Origin: DSOS01 sp035286585
Lineage (GTDB): Bacteria; Chloroflexota; Anaerolineae; Anaerolineales; UBA4823
Assembly: GCA_035286585.1 (NCBI GenBank)
Contig: DATEDC010000099.1
Span: forward strand, 6,293 to 70,292
Length of the DNA stretch: 64,000 bases
Reading direction: 5' to 3'
The notes below the pieces were generated by a model that saw nothing but the letters and a program-made list of their open reading frames with translations, was not told where the DNA came from and ran no database searches. Below, in pieces: positions 52,086-59,826 of the stretch. How positions within the stretch are numbered: the first letter of the stretch is position 1; each line of letters starts with the position of its first letter. A program made the position numbers and the translations under genes.

Positions 52086-52754
52086 TCACGAGTTGCGCCG
52101 CGGCCGGCGCGGCCAGAACATTGGCGTGCTCGCCTTGTAGTTCAGGTAATCTTGCCCAAAGCGAATCTCCAGCTCACGCTCCTCGTAAATCACCAGGAAT
52201 ACGTAAATCGCCGGGCTGAAAATCACCAACGCCCACACCAGAAACAGGCCAGACTGAAGCCACAATCCCAACCCAACCAGAAAAGCCAGGGCGCTCAACA
52301 CCATCGGGTTGCGCGTCCAGGCGTACAGCCAGTCTGTCGCCACCAGCCGGGTCAGCGCCAGAGCAAACGGCAAACCGAATCCTTTGAGCGCCAGGTTGAA
52401 GACCACCAGCACCAGGGCTGCCCCGCTGGCCACCATCACGCCGATACCCAGCCAGGGAGGCAGGCGCACAGGCCATAGGGAAAAGTTTTGAGCCAACCGG
52501 GTAGCTTCGATGACAGACGCGCCGAGCAGGGTCAGGAGCAAATAATGCATCCCGGTAGTCAACCAAATGGCCCTGCGCATCCCCGGCTGCTGGTCCAAAA
52601 AGCGCCTGCCCAGGTAGACGAGGGGTGCGACCAAAATCGGGCCACCCAGGGTGATCGCCAGGCTGCTGCCGAGGCTGAATTCGCGGTCAATCACCCACAG
52701 CCAGATGAGCCAGGTCAGCACCAGGCCCAATACATTCGCCAGGCTGATCAACAT
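52086..52754 (-). CDS. ICMT/PEMT-family membrane methyltransferase-like protein
   Basis: 222 residues, about six membrane helices. ATG 52754 is chosen for GGAGG 7 bases before it. The C-terminal YAWTRNPMVLSALAFLVGLG, then EERELEIRFGQDYLNYKA, matches the SAM-binding part of the isoprenylcysteine/phospholipid methyltransferase family; RNP replaces the usual RHP. Substrate unknown. Lies 18 bases behind the EF-Tu-domain-2-like gene. Confidence 0.7.
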   Translation of the reverse strand: MLISLANVLGLVLTWLIWLWVIDREFSLGSSLAITLGGPILVAPLVYLGRRFLDQQPGMRRAIWLTTGMHYLLLTLLGASVIEATRLAQNFSLWPVRLPPWLGIGVMVASGAALVLVVFNLALKGFGLPFALALTRLVATDWLYAWTRNPMVLSALAFLVGLGLWLQSGLFLVWALVIFSPAIYVFLVIYEERELEIRFGQDYLNYKASTPMFWPRRPRRNS

Positions 52755-52772
52755 AGGCACGCCTCCCGTGCG

Positions 52773-53018
52773 CTACTGCACTTTGTAAACCTCATCCCCC
52801 CGGCGAACGTAATCCCAAACCTTCAAGGCAACTTCACCCGGGCCGGCAGACCGAACTTTCTGATGCTCGATTTCTATCGATTCGGCTGTCTGGGTGAAAT
52901 CAGTGACACGCCCGACAATATGGATGGTATCCCCCATTGTGAGCTCATCGTTCAAGTCGAGCACGGCAACGTTGATGCGGTTATAGAAATGGACGACTTT
53001 TCCAATCAGGACTTCCAT
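52773..53018 (-). CDS. EF-Tu domain 2-like small beta-barrel protein
   Basis: 81 residues. ATG 53018 is best spaced (8 bases) from GGAGG; a GTG and an ATG just upstream are alternatives. Almost all of it is a translation-factor domain-2 beta-barrel (KVVHFYNRINVAVLDLNDELTMGDTIHIVG, then GDEVYKV), annotated elsewhere as translation elongation factor-like protein. Such proteins often stand near U32 peptidases. Role unknown. Confidence 0.75.
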   Translation of the reverse strand: MEVLIGKVVHFYNRINVAVLDLNDELTMGDTIHIVGRVTDFTQTAESIEIEHQKVRSAGPGEVALKVWDYVRRGDEVYKVQ

Positions 53019-53261
53019 CTTCATCACCTCCGGATCGTAAAGGACACCCAGAGCGGGGCGGGGAGCAGAAATGTATGCAGAAAACCGCCCGGCAGCTCAA
53101 TCAGGGTGACGTATTTCTGCTATCAGCATACCGGAAATTTGTGTAGGAATCAAGAGGTATTATCCCCGGAAGGTAAAGGGAATGTCACCCTGGCCTGAAG
53201 ACGGCCTGTTGATCAGGAAAGTACGTTGTGCATTGGCTGTAATAAAGACAGTGAACAGAAC

Positions 53262-53285
53262 CACAAAGCCGCAAAGCCACAAAGG
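53262..53285 (+). repeat. Three 8-base units in the intergenic region
   Basis: CACAAAGC, CGCAAAGC and CACAAAGG in direct succession. Low-complexity intergenic repeat; the rest of 53019-53310 shows nothing clear. Confidence 0.6.
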
Positions 53286-53310
53286 TAGAGATATGCATTA
53301 GAATTACATT

Positions 53311-54081
53311 ATGCGCTCAAACGAAGATGAACCGCTGGTCGATCCCAAGAAAGTGGTCTCTAACTATCTGGTAAGAACGGGGATCAGCCTGCCGCAGCTC
53401 GGCGTCGCGCCGCTGGTGGTGGTCTCCTGGGGTCGAAGTGTGGTGCAGAGGTTGGCAGAGCAAGCCCAGGCTCAGCTTTCCGAGCACTGGTTTTATGGCG
53501 ACCGCAATCCGCTTTTCCACGGGGTTTACGCGGGTAAACCGGTTTCATTTGTACAGATGCCGGTGGGCGCGCCCGGCACGGTGATGATCATGGAGGAATT
53601 AATCGCCTGCGGGGCGAGCACTATTTTAGGATTGGGTTGGGCAGGCAGCCTGCAGCCCGAGGCTCCGATAGGCAGCCTGATCATCCCCACCGCCTGCCTT
53701 AGTGAGGAGGGCACCTCGCTGCATTATTTCGATGAGGAGGTTGACCTTGCGCCCGACCCCGGGTTGGTGGCTTTGCTGGTCAAGAATGCCAGGCTGGAGG
53801 GGGCAACGGCCCTGGCTGGTCCGTTATGGACTACTGATGCCCCCTACCGAGAGCTGCGCTACAAAGTGAGCGAATACCAGCGCCAGGGCATTCTGGGGGT
53901 GGACATGGAGACTTCCGCCATGTACGCCTTGGGCATCTTCAGAAGGATACGGGTGTGCAATATGCTGGTGGTGAGCGACCAGCTCGTCGAAGAGTGGGAC
54001 GAAGCCTTCGGCACCGAGCGCCTCCAGGAGGCCAATCGAGTGGCGCAGCAGGTCGTCCTGCGCACCTTGAGCGCACTATAG
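53311..54081 (+). CDS. Nucleoside phosphorylase (purine/uridine phosphorylase family)
   Basis: 256 residues of the PNP/UDP family: phosphorolysis of a nucleoside to free base and ribose 1-phosphate. VGAPGTVMIMEELIACGASTILGLGWAGSL carries the phosphate/substrate loop, and GVDMETSAMYALGIFRRI is the nucleoside-binding Met-Glu motif. A conserved Asp follows in LVVSDQL. Base specificity is unclear; uridine phosphorylase is the nearest guess. Confidence 0.85.
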   Translation: MRSNEDEPLVDPKKVVSNYLVRTGISLPQLGVAPLVVVSWGRSVVQRLAEQAQAQLSEHWFYGDRNPLFHGVYAGKPVSFVQMPVGAPGTVMIMEELIACGASTILGLGWAGSLQPEAPIGSLIIPTACLSEEGTSLHYFDEEVDLAPDPGLVALLVKNARLEGATALAGPLWTTDAPYRELRYKVSEYQRQGILGVDMETSAMYALGIFRRIRVCNMLVVSDQLVEEWDEAFGTERLQEANRVAQQVVLRTLSAL

Positions 54082-54152
54082 TGGATCAAGCTCCAGGAGA
54101 GAAACCAGGCAATTAGTAGTAAAATAGCAACAGTATATTCTTTACCGACTGA

Positions 54153-54197
54153 GGGGATGCCTCGCTGAGGCTGCAGCCGTCTTCGGCGCATATCCCC
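54153..54197 (+). ncRNA. Candidate compact three-way-junction RNA upstream of tatA
   Basis: Closing stem GGGGAT / ATCCCC (54153-54158 / 54192-54197) encloses two perfect hairpins: GCCTC-GCT-GAGGC (54159-54171) and GCCG-TCTT-CGGC (54176-54187). It lies 32 bases before the tatA start codon. It does not match a riboswitch class I know, and may be only a stable leader structure. Confidence 0.3.
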
Positions 54198-54229
54198 GAG
54201 AGCTGAAGTCAAGAAATGGAGAGATAAGC

Positions 54230-54403
54230 ATGTTTCGATTTGGACCCACCGAGCTTTTGATCATTCTGGTGATTGTCATTCTGTTGTTTGGCGTTGGACG
54301 GATCAGTAAAATCGCCGGCGAACTGGGGAGCGGTATCCGCTCCTTCCGCAAGGGATTGGAAGAGCCGGAGGAAGAAAAAGAATCGACCAAAGAAGAATCC
54401 TGA
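54230..54403 (+). CDS. tatA: TatA/E-type twin-arginine translocase subunit
   Basis: 57 residues. N-terminal FGPTELLIILVIVILLFG is the TatA membrane helix with its Gly hinge, followed by the amphipathic helix GRISKIAGELGSGIRSFRKGL and an acidic tail (EEPEEEKEST). TatA oligomers form the pore that exports folded cofactor-containing proteins. GGAGAGA lies before the ATG. No tatC in the window. It stands between the nucleoside phosphorylase gene and the candidate Moco riboswitch/FmdE gene, and molybdoenzymes are typical Tat cargo. Confidence 0.88.
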   Translation: MFRFGPTELLIILVIVILLFGVGRISKIAGELGSGIRSFRKGLEEPEEEKESTKEES

Positions 54404-54421
54404 TTCGCAGCAAATGATTGA

Positions 54422-54577
54422 TCTCCGAGCCGGGCAGCCTGTAGCCTGATATGGTTATGGTTGCCAGGCCGGTCGCTGAGGCGACCCAGGCCGGTGGTGG
54501 AAATACACCGACCTCCCGAAATTCTTTTCGCTACGGGGAAGGCTGCCGTTGCGAGGAATGGAATTGGAAAGGAGACG
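54422..54577 (+). ncRNA. Candidate molybdenum-cofactor (Moco/Tuco) riboswitch
   Basis: A structured leader before the FmdE gene, opening with CTCCGAGCC, a block I associate with Moco RNAs. GGCAGCC (54433-54439) pairs with GGCTGCC (54541-54547), enclosing three hairpins: GGTCGC-TGAG-GCGACC, CGGTG/CACCG around GTGGAAATA, and CCCG/CGGG followed by GGAAGG. TCTCC (54422-54426) can close the domain with GGAGA (54571-54575). The same GGAGACG can instead pair with CGTCTC in the terminator stem. This predicts that bound ligand frees the terminator and switches the gene off. Class assignment rests on memory of the consensus. Confidence 0.55.
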
Positions 54578-54599
54578 ACCAAATGTTCGCTTTTGCATG

Positions 54600-54630
54600 G
54601 GCCGTCTCTGCTGAGACGGCCTGATTTATT
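54600..54630 (+). terminator. Terminator hairpin, expression platform of the candidate riboswitch
   Basis: Perfect 9-bp stem GGCCGTCTC / GAGACGGCC with loop TGCT, followed by TGATTTATT, 19 bases before the FmdE-family start codon. A promoter-proximal terminator in front of a gene is expected for transcription-attenuating riboswitches. Confidence 0.65.
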
Positions 54631-54648
54631 ATAAAGAGAGAATAGAAG

Positions 54649-55287
54649 ATGACCAATTCTCCACTTGCCAAATTGCTGAAAATGTCGGCGTGTCGTCACA
54701 GCCATCTTTGCCCACGGCAAGTTTTGGGGGTACGGATCGCCCTGGCGGGGGCAGCAGCGCTCGATCTGGCTCTCCCGCGCCGGGATAAGCGCATGCTGGG
54801 CATCCTGGAAACGGACGGCTGTTTCGCGGATGGGGTGGAAGTGGCCAGTGGGTGTACGCTGGGACACCGCACGCTAAGAGTGGAGGATTACGGGAAGATC
54901 GCGGCCACTTTCATCGATGTCACCAGGGGGGCAGCTGTGCGTCTCTCCCCCACGCCTGAGATCCGAGAGCAGGCTTTCGTCTACGCCGGGGATGAAAAAC
55001 GCCGCTACTTTGCCCAACTGCACGCTTACCAGGTAATGCCCGATTCCGAGTTGCTTACCATCCAGGCGGTGCGCCTGTTGACGCCGGTAGACAAGATCGT
55101 GAGCAGACCTGGCGTGCGGGTCAACTGTGCAGAATGTGGGGAGGAGATCATCAACGAGCGCGAAGTCGTGCGCGGGGAAATCATCCTTTGCCGGGGATGT
55201 GCCGGGCCAGCCTATTACAAAACGATTGTAGAGCCCCTGCCAGTTCCGTTATGGCTTGCCAGTCAGGTGGTTAAGAATTCGGCGTGA
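54649..55287 (+). CDS. FmdE-family protein with C-terminal zinc ribbon
   Basis: 212 residues. The N-terminal FmdE domain (about 10-130) shows CRHSHLCPRQVLGVR and DGCFADGVEVASGCTLGHRTL, the Cys/His-rich metal-binding core of formylmethanofuran dehydrogenase subunit E. The C-terminus has a zinc ribbon (NCAECGEE, then CRGCAGP). Stand-alone FmdE proteins occur widely near molybdenum enzymes and molybdate transport, with no settled activity. It sits behind a candidate Moco riboswitch, which would make it Moco-responsive. Overlaps the TauE-like gene by 4 bases. Confidence 0.8.
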   Translation: MTNSPLAKLLKMSACRHSHLCPRQVLGVRIALAGAAALDLALPRRDKRMLGILETDGCFADGVEVASGCTLGHRTLRVEDYGKIAATFIDVTRGAAVRLSPTPEIREQAFVYAGDEKRRYFAQLHAYQVMPDSELLTIQAVRLLTPVDKIVSRPGVRVNCAECGEEIINEREVVRGEIILCRGCAGPAYYKTIVEPLPVPLWLASQVVKNSA

Positions 55288-56048
55288 TCGACCCTGGCGC
55301 GCTGCCACCCCCACAGCTTGCACTGTTGGTCATAGCCATCGCGTTTCTGTACTCGAGCGTTGGTTTTGGGGGAGCTTCAGGCTATCTGGCTGCGATGAGC
55401 CTTTTCACCATCGCCCCGCAGGTGATGTCCAGCACGGCGTTGATTTTAAATCTATTTGTCTCGGGTATTGCTTTTGTAGCGTATTACAGGGCGCTACATT
55501 TTAAGCCGCGCCTGGTGTGGCCCTTTTTACTCACCTCTGTGCCAGCAGCTTTTATCGGGGGCTTCCTGGACATCAGCGCCAACACTTATCTGACGCTGCT
55601 CTACCTTTCGCTCACCTACATCGCATTCCGGCTGTTATTTTTTCACAGAGTAAATGACGACGAGCAAAACAACCTGCGCCCACTTTCGCTGGTGATTGCC
55701 CTTCTATGCGGGGCGGGTATCGGGCTGCTCTCCGGGATGCTGGGGATCGGAGGAGGGATCTTTTTATCGCCGCTGATCGTGATGGCGGGTTGGGGCACGC
55801 CTAAACAGGCCGCAGCTTCAGCGGCGGCGTTCATCTTTGTCAACTCTTTCAGCGGACTGGTGGGTCGGGCGCTCGGCGCCAATCTGGAATTGGGTTTACT
55901 GGGGGCGACCCTGCTTCCATTGGGATTGACAGGCGCATGGGCTGGCAGCCGGCTGGGAGCACACCATCTCTCGGGGGCGGCTGTGCGCCGCTTGCTGGGA
56001 TTGGCGCTGTTCATCGCAGCGGCTCGCTATTGGAGCGCTTTCTTCTAA
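55284..56048 (+). CDS. TauE/SafE-family (DUF81) membrane permease
   Basis: 254 residues, about seven to eight helices. The two half-repeats carry SVGFGGASGYLAAMSLFTIAP and GLLSGMLGIGGGIFLSPLIV, the signature of sulfite/sulfonate exporters of the TauE/SafE family. Starts at GTG 55284, overlapping the FmdE stop. Coupled to FmdE and so probably under the same riboswitch; an oxyanion such as sulfite, or an organic sulfur compound, is a possible cargo. Confidence 0.82.
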   Translation: MIDPGALPPPQLALLVIAIAFLYSSVGFGGASGYLAAMSLFTIAPQVMSSTALILNLFVSGIAFVAYYRALHFKPRLVWPFLLTSVPAAFIGGFLDISANTYLTLLYLSLTYIAFRLLFFHRVNDDEQNNLRPLSLVIALLCGAGIGLLSGMLGIGGGIFLSPLIVMAGWGTPKQAAASAAAFIFVNSFSGLVGRALGANLELGLLGATLLPLGLTGAWAGSRLGAHHLSGAAVRRLLGLALFIAAARYWSAFF

Positions 56049-56082
56049 CAAATTCGGTGGTGAGCAGTGTCTGGAAATGCGA

Positions 56083-56361
56083 TCACCTGGGTGTGTTATT
56101 CTCGAAAATTGTGCGGCTGGTAAGGTATACCACCACCAGAATTGTGATGATAATGAGCTGACCTGTCAACAAGCCGATTAATTCGGCTTCGAAGAGCAGA
56201 TCACGACCGTTGGATACCACCAGCCGGCCCAAGTTCATTAAACTTGTAGCTATCTGAATCAAGTGATCGCTGATATATGCTGAAGCCGCCAGAGCCATGC
56301 CAGTGAAGGGTATGGCGATGATCAGCGTCCAGAACACTGCTGTAGCCTGAACTTTACGCAT
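56083..56361 (-). CDS. Small membrane protein of unknown function
   Basis: 92 residues with hydrophobic segments at about 8-30 and 60-82 (LLTGQLIIITILVVVYL) and a charged end. A clear AGGAGG precedes the ATG. No family recognised. Convergent with the TauE-like gene, 121 bases downstream of the response-regulator gene on the same strand. Confidence 0.55.
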   Translation of the reverse strand: MRKVQATAVFWTLIIAIPFTGMALAASAYISDHLIQIATSLMNLGRLVVSNGRDLLFEAELIGLLTGQLIIITILVVVYLTSRTIFENNTPR

Positions 56362-56481
56362 ACCAGCCTCCTGTTTGTTACTCTTGTTTAGAGTATATAG
56401 ATTTAATTGTGGCTATTCAATAGGTTAAGCTGGGGATTAATTTATAGGGTGTTTACCCTATATCGGGTCGTTGGGAGGTGG

Positions 56482-57135
56482 CTAAGCTTCAATCATACCT
56501 TTGCGGATAGCGTAGCGGACCAGATCGATACGGCGATGCAAATTGAGCTTACGCATGATATTCTCGCGATGACGTGCCACGGTGTGTGGGCTGATGTACA
56601 GGCGGGCTGCGACCTCTTCATTATTTAACCCGTCTGCCAATAACTCCAGCACTTCTATCTCACGGGGCGTCAGCTCTTGGATATCGTCCGCCTCGCTTTC
56701 ATCGGGAGAATATCTCAGAAAATCTTTGACCAGTATTTTTGCCAAGGCAGGGTGGATATACACCTCGCCCTTGTGAGCTGCGCGGACAGCGTTGATCAGG
56801 TGTTCAGGGGCGGCTCGTTTGGGCACATAGCCAGAGGCGCCAGCGCGCAGCATCTCGAAGAAATATTGCTCGTCTTCGTGGATGGTCAAGGCGATTATGC
56901 ATACCTCAGGCTGGTCCTGGAGGATCAGGCGGGTGACCTCGATGCCTGAAATATCCGGCAATGTCAGGTCCATGACCACAACATCTGGATTTAACTGCTT
57001 TATCCGCTGAAGAGCCTCTCCGCCGGAGCTGGCTTCACCGATAATCAGCATATCCTCGCAGCTCTCGAGCAGCATGCGCAGTCCGGTACGGACCACTTCA
57101 TGATCATCTACTAACAAGAGACGAATCTCGCTCAT
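56482..57135 (-). CDS. NarL/LuxR-family response regulator
   Basis: 217 residues. Receiver domain with VDDHEVVR, phospho-acceptor D56 in VVMDLTLPDISG, Thr in IIALTIHED and Lys in YVPKRAAP. The C-terminal LuxR HTH (about 150-215) has LTPREIEVLELLADGLNNEEVAARLYISPHTV. The ORF overlaps the kinase gene by 32 bases. Last gene behind the cytochrome operon, so it probably controls respiration genes in response to an electron acceptor or redox state. Confidence 0.92.
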   Translation of the reverse strand: MSEIRLLLVDDHEVVRTGLRMLLESCEDMLIIGEASSGGEALQRIKQLNPDVVVMDLTLPDISGIEVTRLILQDQPEVCIIALTIHEDEQYFFEMLRAGASGYVPKRAAPEHLINAVRAAHKGEVYIHPALAKILVKDFLRYSPDESEADDIQELTPREIEVLELLADGLNNEEVAARLYISPHTVARHRENIMRKLNLHRRIDLVRYAIRKGMIEA

Positions 57136-58612
57136 TTTCTTTTCTTTCCGCCGGAAGGTCGACTTCCACCATTACTTTCGTACCCCGTCCGGGCAGGGAA
57201 ATCACCTGGCACTTCCCTCCGACCGAGCTGGCGCGTTCCATCATGCCCATTATACCCAGGCATTGATATTCCGGACCGCCCCTTAAAACCAGGTCGGTAT
57301 CAAATCCTTCCCCATCGTCATCGATATTGATAATGATCTGCTGATCAGTTTTGGTCAATAATATGGTCACCTGTCTGGCATGCGCGTGCCGAATTACGTT
57401 GTTGATCGCTTCCTGGACAATGCGGTATAAAACTAAACGGATATCCGCGGGAATATCGAGGTTGTCCAATTGATTGATGACCTTCACCGGCAAGTTATAA
57501 CGCTGCTGAACCTCGCTGGTGAGGGAGCGAATCGCGGCGACCAGCCCCAAATCATCCAGCTGTGGCGGGTGAAGGCCGGAAACTATGCCGCGCAATTCAT
57601 CCAGCCCGCTGTTGGTGAGCCGTTGGAGCTGGATAGTCTGTCTTGTTGCCCGCTCGGGATCCCGATCGATGGCGTCAATAATCCCCTTAAGCCCCATACC
57701 GATGGCGGTTAGTGTTTGCCCTGTCTCATCGTGAAGCTCGCGAGCGATGCGCTTGCGCTCGTCTTCCTGAGCACGAATAGTGCGGTGAAATAACTCGTTG
57801 CGCAGGTAATCCAGGCGAATTTTTTCAGCCTGTTGGGCATTGCTGAGCTCGTTGATGCGGCGTTTGTTCTCTTCTTCGAAGACGCGTAAGGAGTGGATAA
57901 TTGCAATGGCGACCACGGCTGCCATAGAGGCGCGGAAGACCTGGATTGGAAAGCCAACCCAGCGCATGAACGCCTCTGCATTGATGGCATGCAGAGGAAT
58001 GATACCACTGGGTGAGACGAATAACTGCCCTATGCCGCCATAGAAGGCGAAAGCGATGGCCGCCACAAGCAAGTCGTTGCCGAAGCGGTGCATGCCCTCG
58101 CCTTTGAACTGGCGTCGTTGCAAGATCAGACCCCAGGCAGTTATGGCTGCACCAGGTATCGCCAGCGAGTAGCGGGTGTAGATATCTGCCCATACGAAAG
58201 CCGTTTGCATATCTGGGGCGCGCCAGGCAAGTAAGGTCAAACCGGATGCGTAGATAAGAGCGGCAAATCCCAATGCCAGTTGAAGGGTGCGTTTTGCCGA
58301 CCTCCCGGCGATGAGCAGCAGACCAAATTGCAAGAGCAGGAAGAATGAAACCGCCAGTATTGAGATGCGCAGCACACTTAACCAGATGGGCGGCGCCGCC
58401 GCATTAGACCGACTGGATATAATCAAAAACATCTCTAACCATTCATGGCTGCCGTGAATGATGCCAAACAGGCTTAAAGGCAATAAGGCTCTGGCGAAAT
58501 ACAACCTGGAAGAGTGACCAGCTTCCATGAAGACTGCCAATCCCATGCTGAAGAACGAGAGCCCGTAGAAAAAATATACGAGGAGGATGTTATTCAGAAA
58601 GTAATCTGCCAC
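57104..58612 (-). CDS. NarX-type membrane histidine kinase
   Basis: 502 residues. The N-terminal 260 have about seven membrane helices. HisKA_3 dimerisation box follows (QEDERKRIARELHDETGQTL, phospho-His near 297), then an HATPase domain (VQEAINNVIRHAHA, NIDDDGEGFD, LGIMGMMERA). No PAS or periplasmic sensor is visible, so the signal is probably read in or near the membrane, perhaps quinone redox. Starts 5 bases after the cytochrome b gene stop and overlaps the regulator gene, so sensor and electron-transfer genes are one transcript. Confidence 0.9.
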   Translation of the reverse strand: MADYFLNNILLVYFFYGLSFFSMGLAVFMEAGHSSRLYFARALLPLSLFGIIHGSHEWLEMFLIISSRSNAAAPPIWLSVLRISILAVSFFLLLQFGLLLIAGRSAKRTLQLALGFAALIYASGLTLLAWRAPDMQTAFVWADIYTRYSLAIPGAAITAWGLILQRRQFKGEGMHRFGNDLLVAAIAFAFYGGIGQLFVSPSGIIPLHAINAEAFMRWVGFPIQVFRASMAAVVAIAIIHSLRVFEEENKRRINELSNAQQAEKIRLDYLRNELFHRTIRAQEDERKRIARELHDETGQTLTAIGMGLKGIIDAIDRDPERATRQTIQLQRLTNSGLDELRGIVSGLHPPQLDDLGLVAAIRSLTSEVQQRYNLPVKVINQLDNLDIPADIRLVLYRIVQEAINNVIRHAHARQVTILLTKTDQQIIINIDDDGEGFDTDLVLRGGPEYQCLGIMGMMERASSVGGKCQVISLPGRGTKVMVEVDLPAERKENERDSSLVSR

Positions 58613-58617
58613 GCCTG

Positions 58618-59826
58618 CTACTTTTCAGCTGCGCCGGCTGCTATCCATTCAATCACCTGTTCTAACTCGTCCAGGGTGAGTTGTCCAGGATGATTGCCGG
58701 CAGATTGGACGGTTACCACGGTGCTGGCTTCAGGGTCTCCTGACACGATTCCCGGTCCGCTATCGCCTCCCTGGAGTGCGCTCTGGTAATCTGCCAAAGA
58801 AAGCCCACCGACCGCAGTGAATCCATGGCAGGTGCCGCAGCGATTTCGGAATAGGTCGCGGTAATTGCCCTCCCATGAATTCGGGCTGACCGCAGCCTCG
58901 CCTGGGATCGGTGTTGGCGTCGGAATGGGAGTGGGTCGCGGTGTGGGGGTAATTGGAACGAATACGGCTACCGTTTCACGGGGGGGAATAGTAGTTATCG
59001 ACGTTTCCTCAAAGGTCACATATTTGTAAATACCAAATAGCAGGGAAATGGTAAGAATTACTGCGGGGGGGAGGAAGATGCGTTGGCGCCGGCGGATTTC
59101 CTCTGGTTTGGGGATGGCGGGAGCGCTGCCAGACTCGATCAAATTCAGCTCGGCCGGGTGTTCGTGCTCCATCTCCTGGCGGGTGAGCTTACCGGTGAAC
59201 ATGCTTTTATTGAAATGCTTTATATGTACATGGTAGAAGTGCCAGATTACGATGGATAACACTGCCAGGACTGCTTCACCACCATGCGCGGCTTTGGAGG
59301 CAGGGATAAATTGGCCTGGGAGTATGCTGGCAGTGGCGACAGGGTTCCACATCATGAAACCGGTGATTGCCATGACGAGCGTGCCCCAGACTACTGCCAG
59401 GTATTCCACCTTTTCGATATAACTGTACCTCCCGTAGTAGGCTTTCCGTTTACGCAAATTGAAGTAATAGGCCAGATCGTGGAGCAGGTGCTTGAAGTCT
59501 TCCAGAAGCGGCAGCATGGTCAGAGGCGAGCGCAGTACGATGATTCGGTAGAGCACCGCCACGATGTGGAATACACTGACCAGCATCAGCACAATTGCCG
59601 CAATGTGGTGGATCTGGCGGGTCATCTCGATTCCGCCGAACGAGCGGATCATCCATTCGCCGATGGTGGAGGTGGCGAACATTTGAGGCAGACCTGTCAA
59701 GGCGAGTATGGTGAAGGAAACCAGCATTATCAGGTGCTCAAGACGTTGAGACAGGTCAAAGCGCGTATATGTCTCGCTGCCCTCGTCGGAAGATGGCGCT
59801 GGAGCGGGGTTAGCTGAGGCTGCCAT
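58618..59826 (-). CDS. Cytochrome b with fused monohaem cytochrome c domain
   Basis: 402 residues. ATG 59826 is chosen for GAGGAGG upstream. The N-terminal 250 are a four- to five-helix cytochrome b of the formate-dehydrogenase-gamma/b561 type, with haem-ligand His in RLEHLIML, QIHHIAAIV, KAAHGGEA and WHFYHVHI. Another helix, then a Pro-Thr linker (PTPRPTPIPTPTPIP, about 315-330) leads to an external class I haem c domain (CGTCHG; C-terminal 70 residues). It would take electrons from quinol and pass them out to the attached haem c, or the reverse. Overlaps the nonahaem gene by 17 bases. Confidence 0.85.
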   Translation of the reverse strand: MAASANPAPAPSSDEGSETYTRFDLSQRLEHLIMLVSFTILALTGLPQMFATSTIGEWMIRSFGGIEMTRQIHHIAAIVLMLVSVFHIVAVLYRIIVLRSPLTMLPLLEDFKHLLHDLAYYFNLRKRKAYYGRYSYIEKVEYLAVVWGTLVMAITGFMMWNPVATASILPGQFIPASKAAHGGEAVLAVLSIVIWHFYHVHIKHFNKSMFTGKLTRQEMEHEHPAELNLIESGSAPAIPKPEEIRRRQRIFLPPAVILTISLLFGIYKYVTFEETSITTIPPRETVAVFVPITPTPRPTPIPTPTPIPGEAAVSPNSWEGNYRDLFRNRCGTCHGFTAVGGLSLADYQSALQGGDSGPGIVSGDPEASTVVTVQSAGNHPGQLTLDELEQVIEWIAAGAAEK

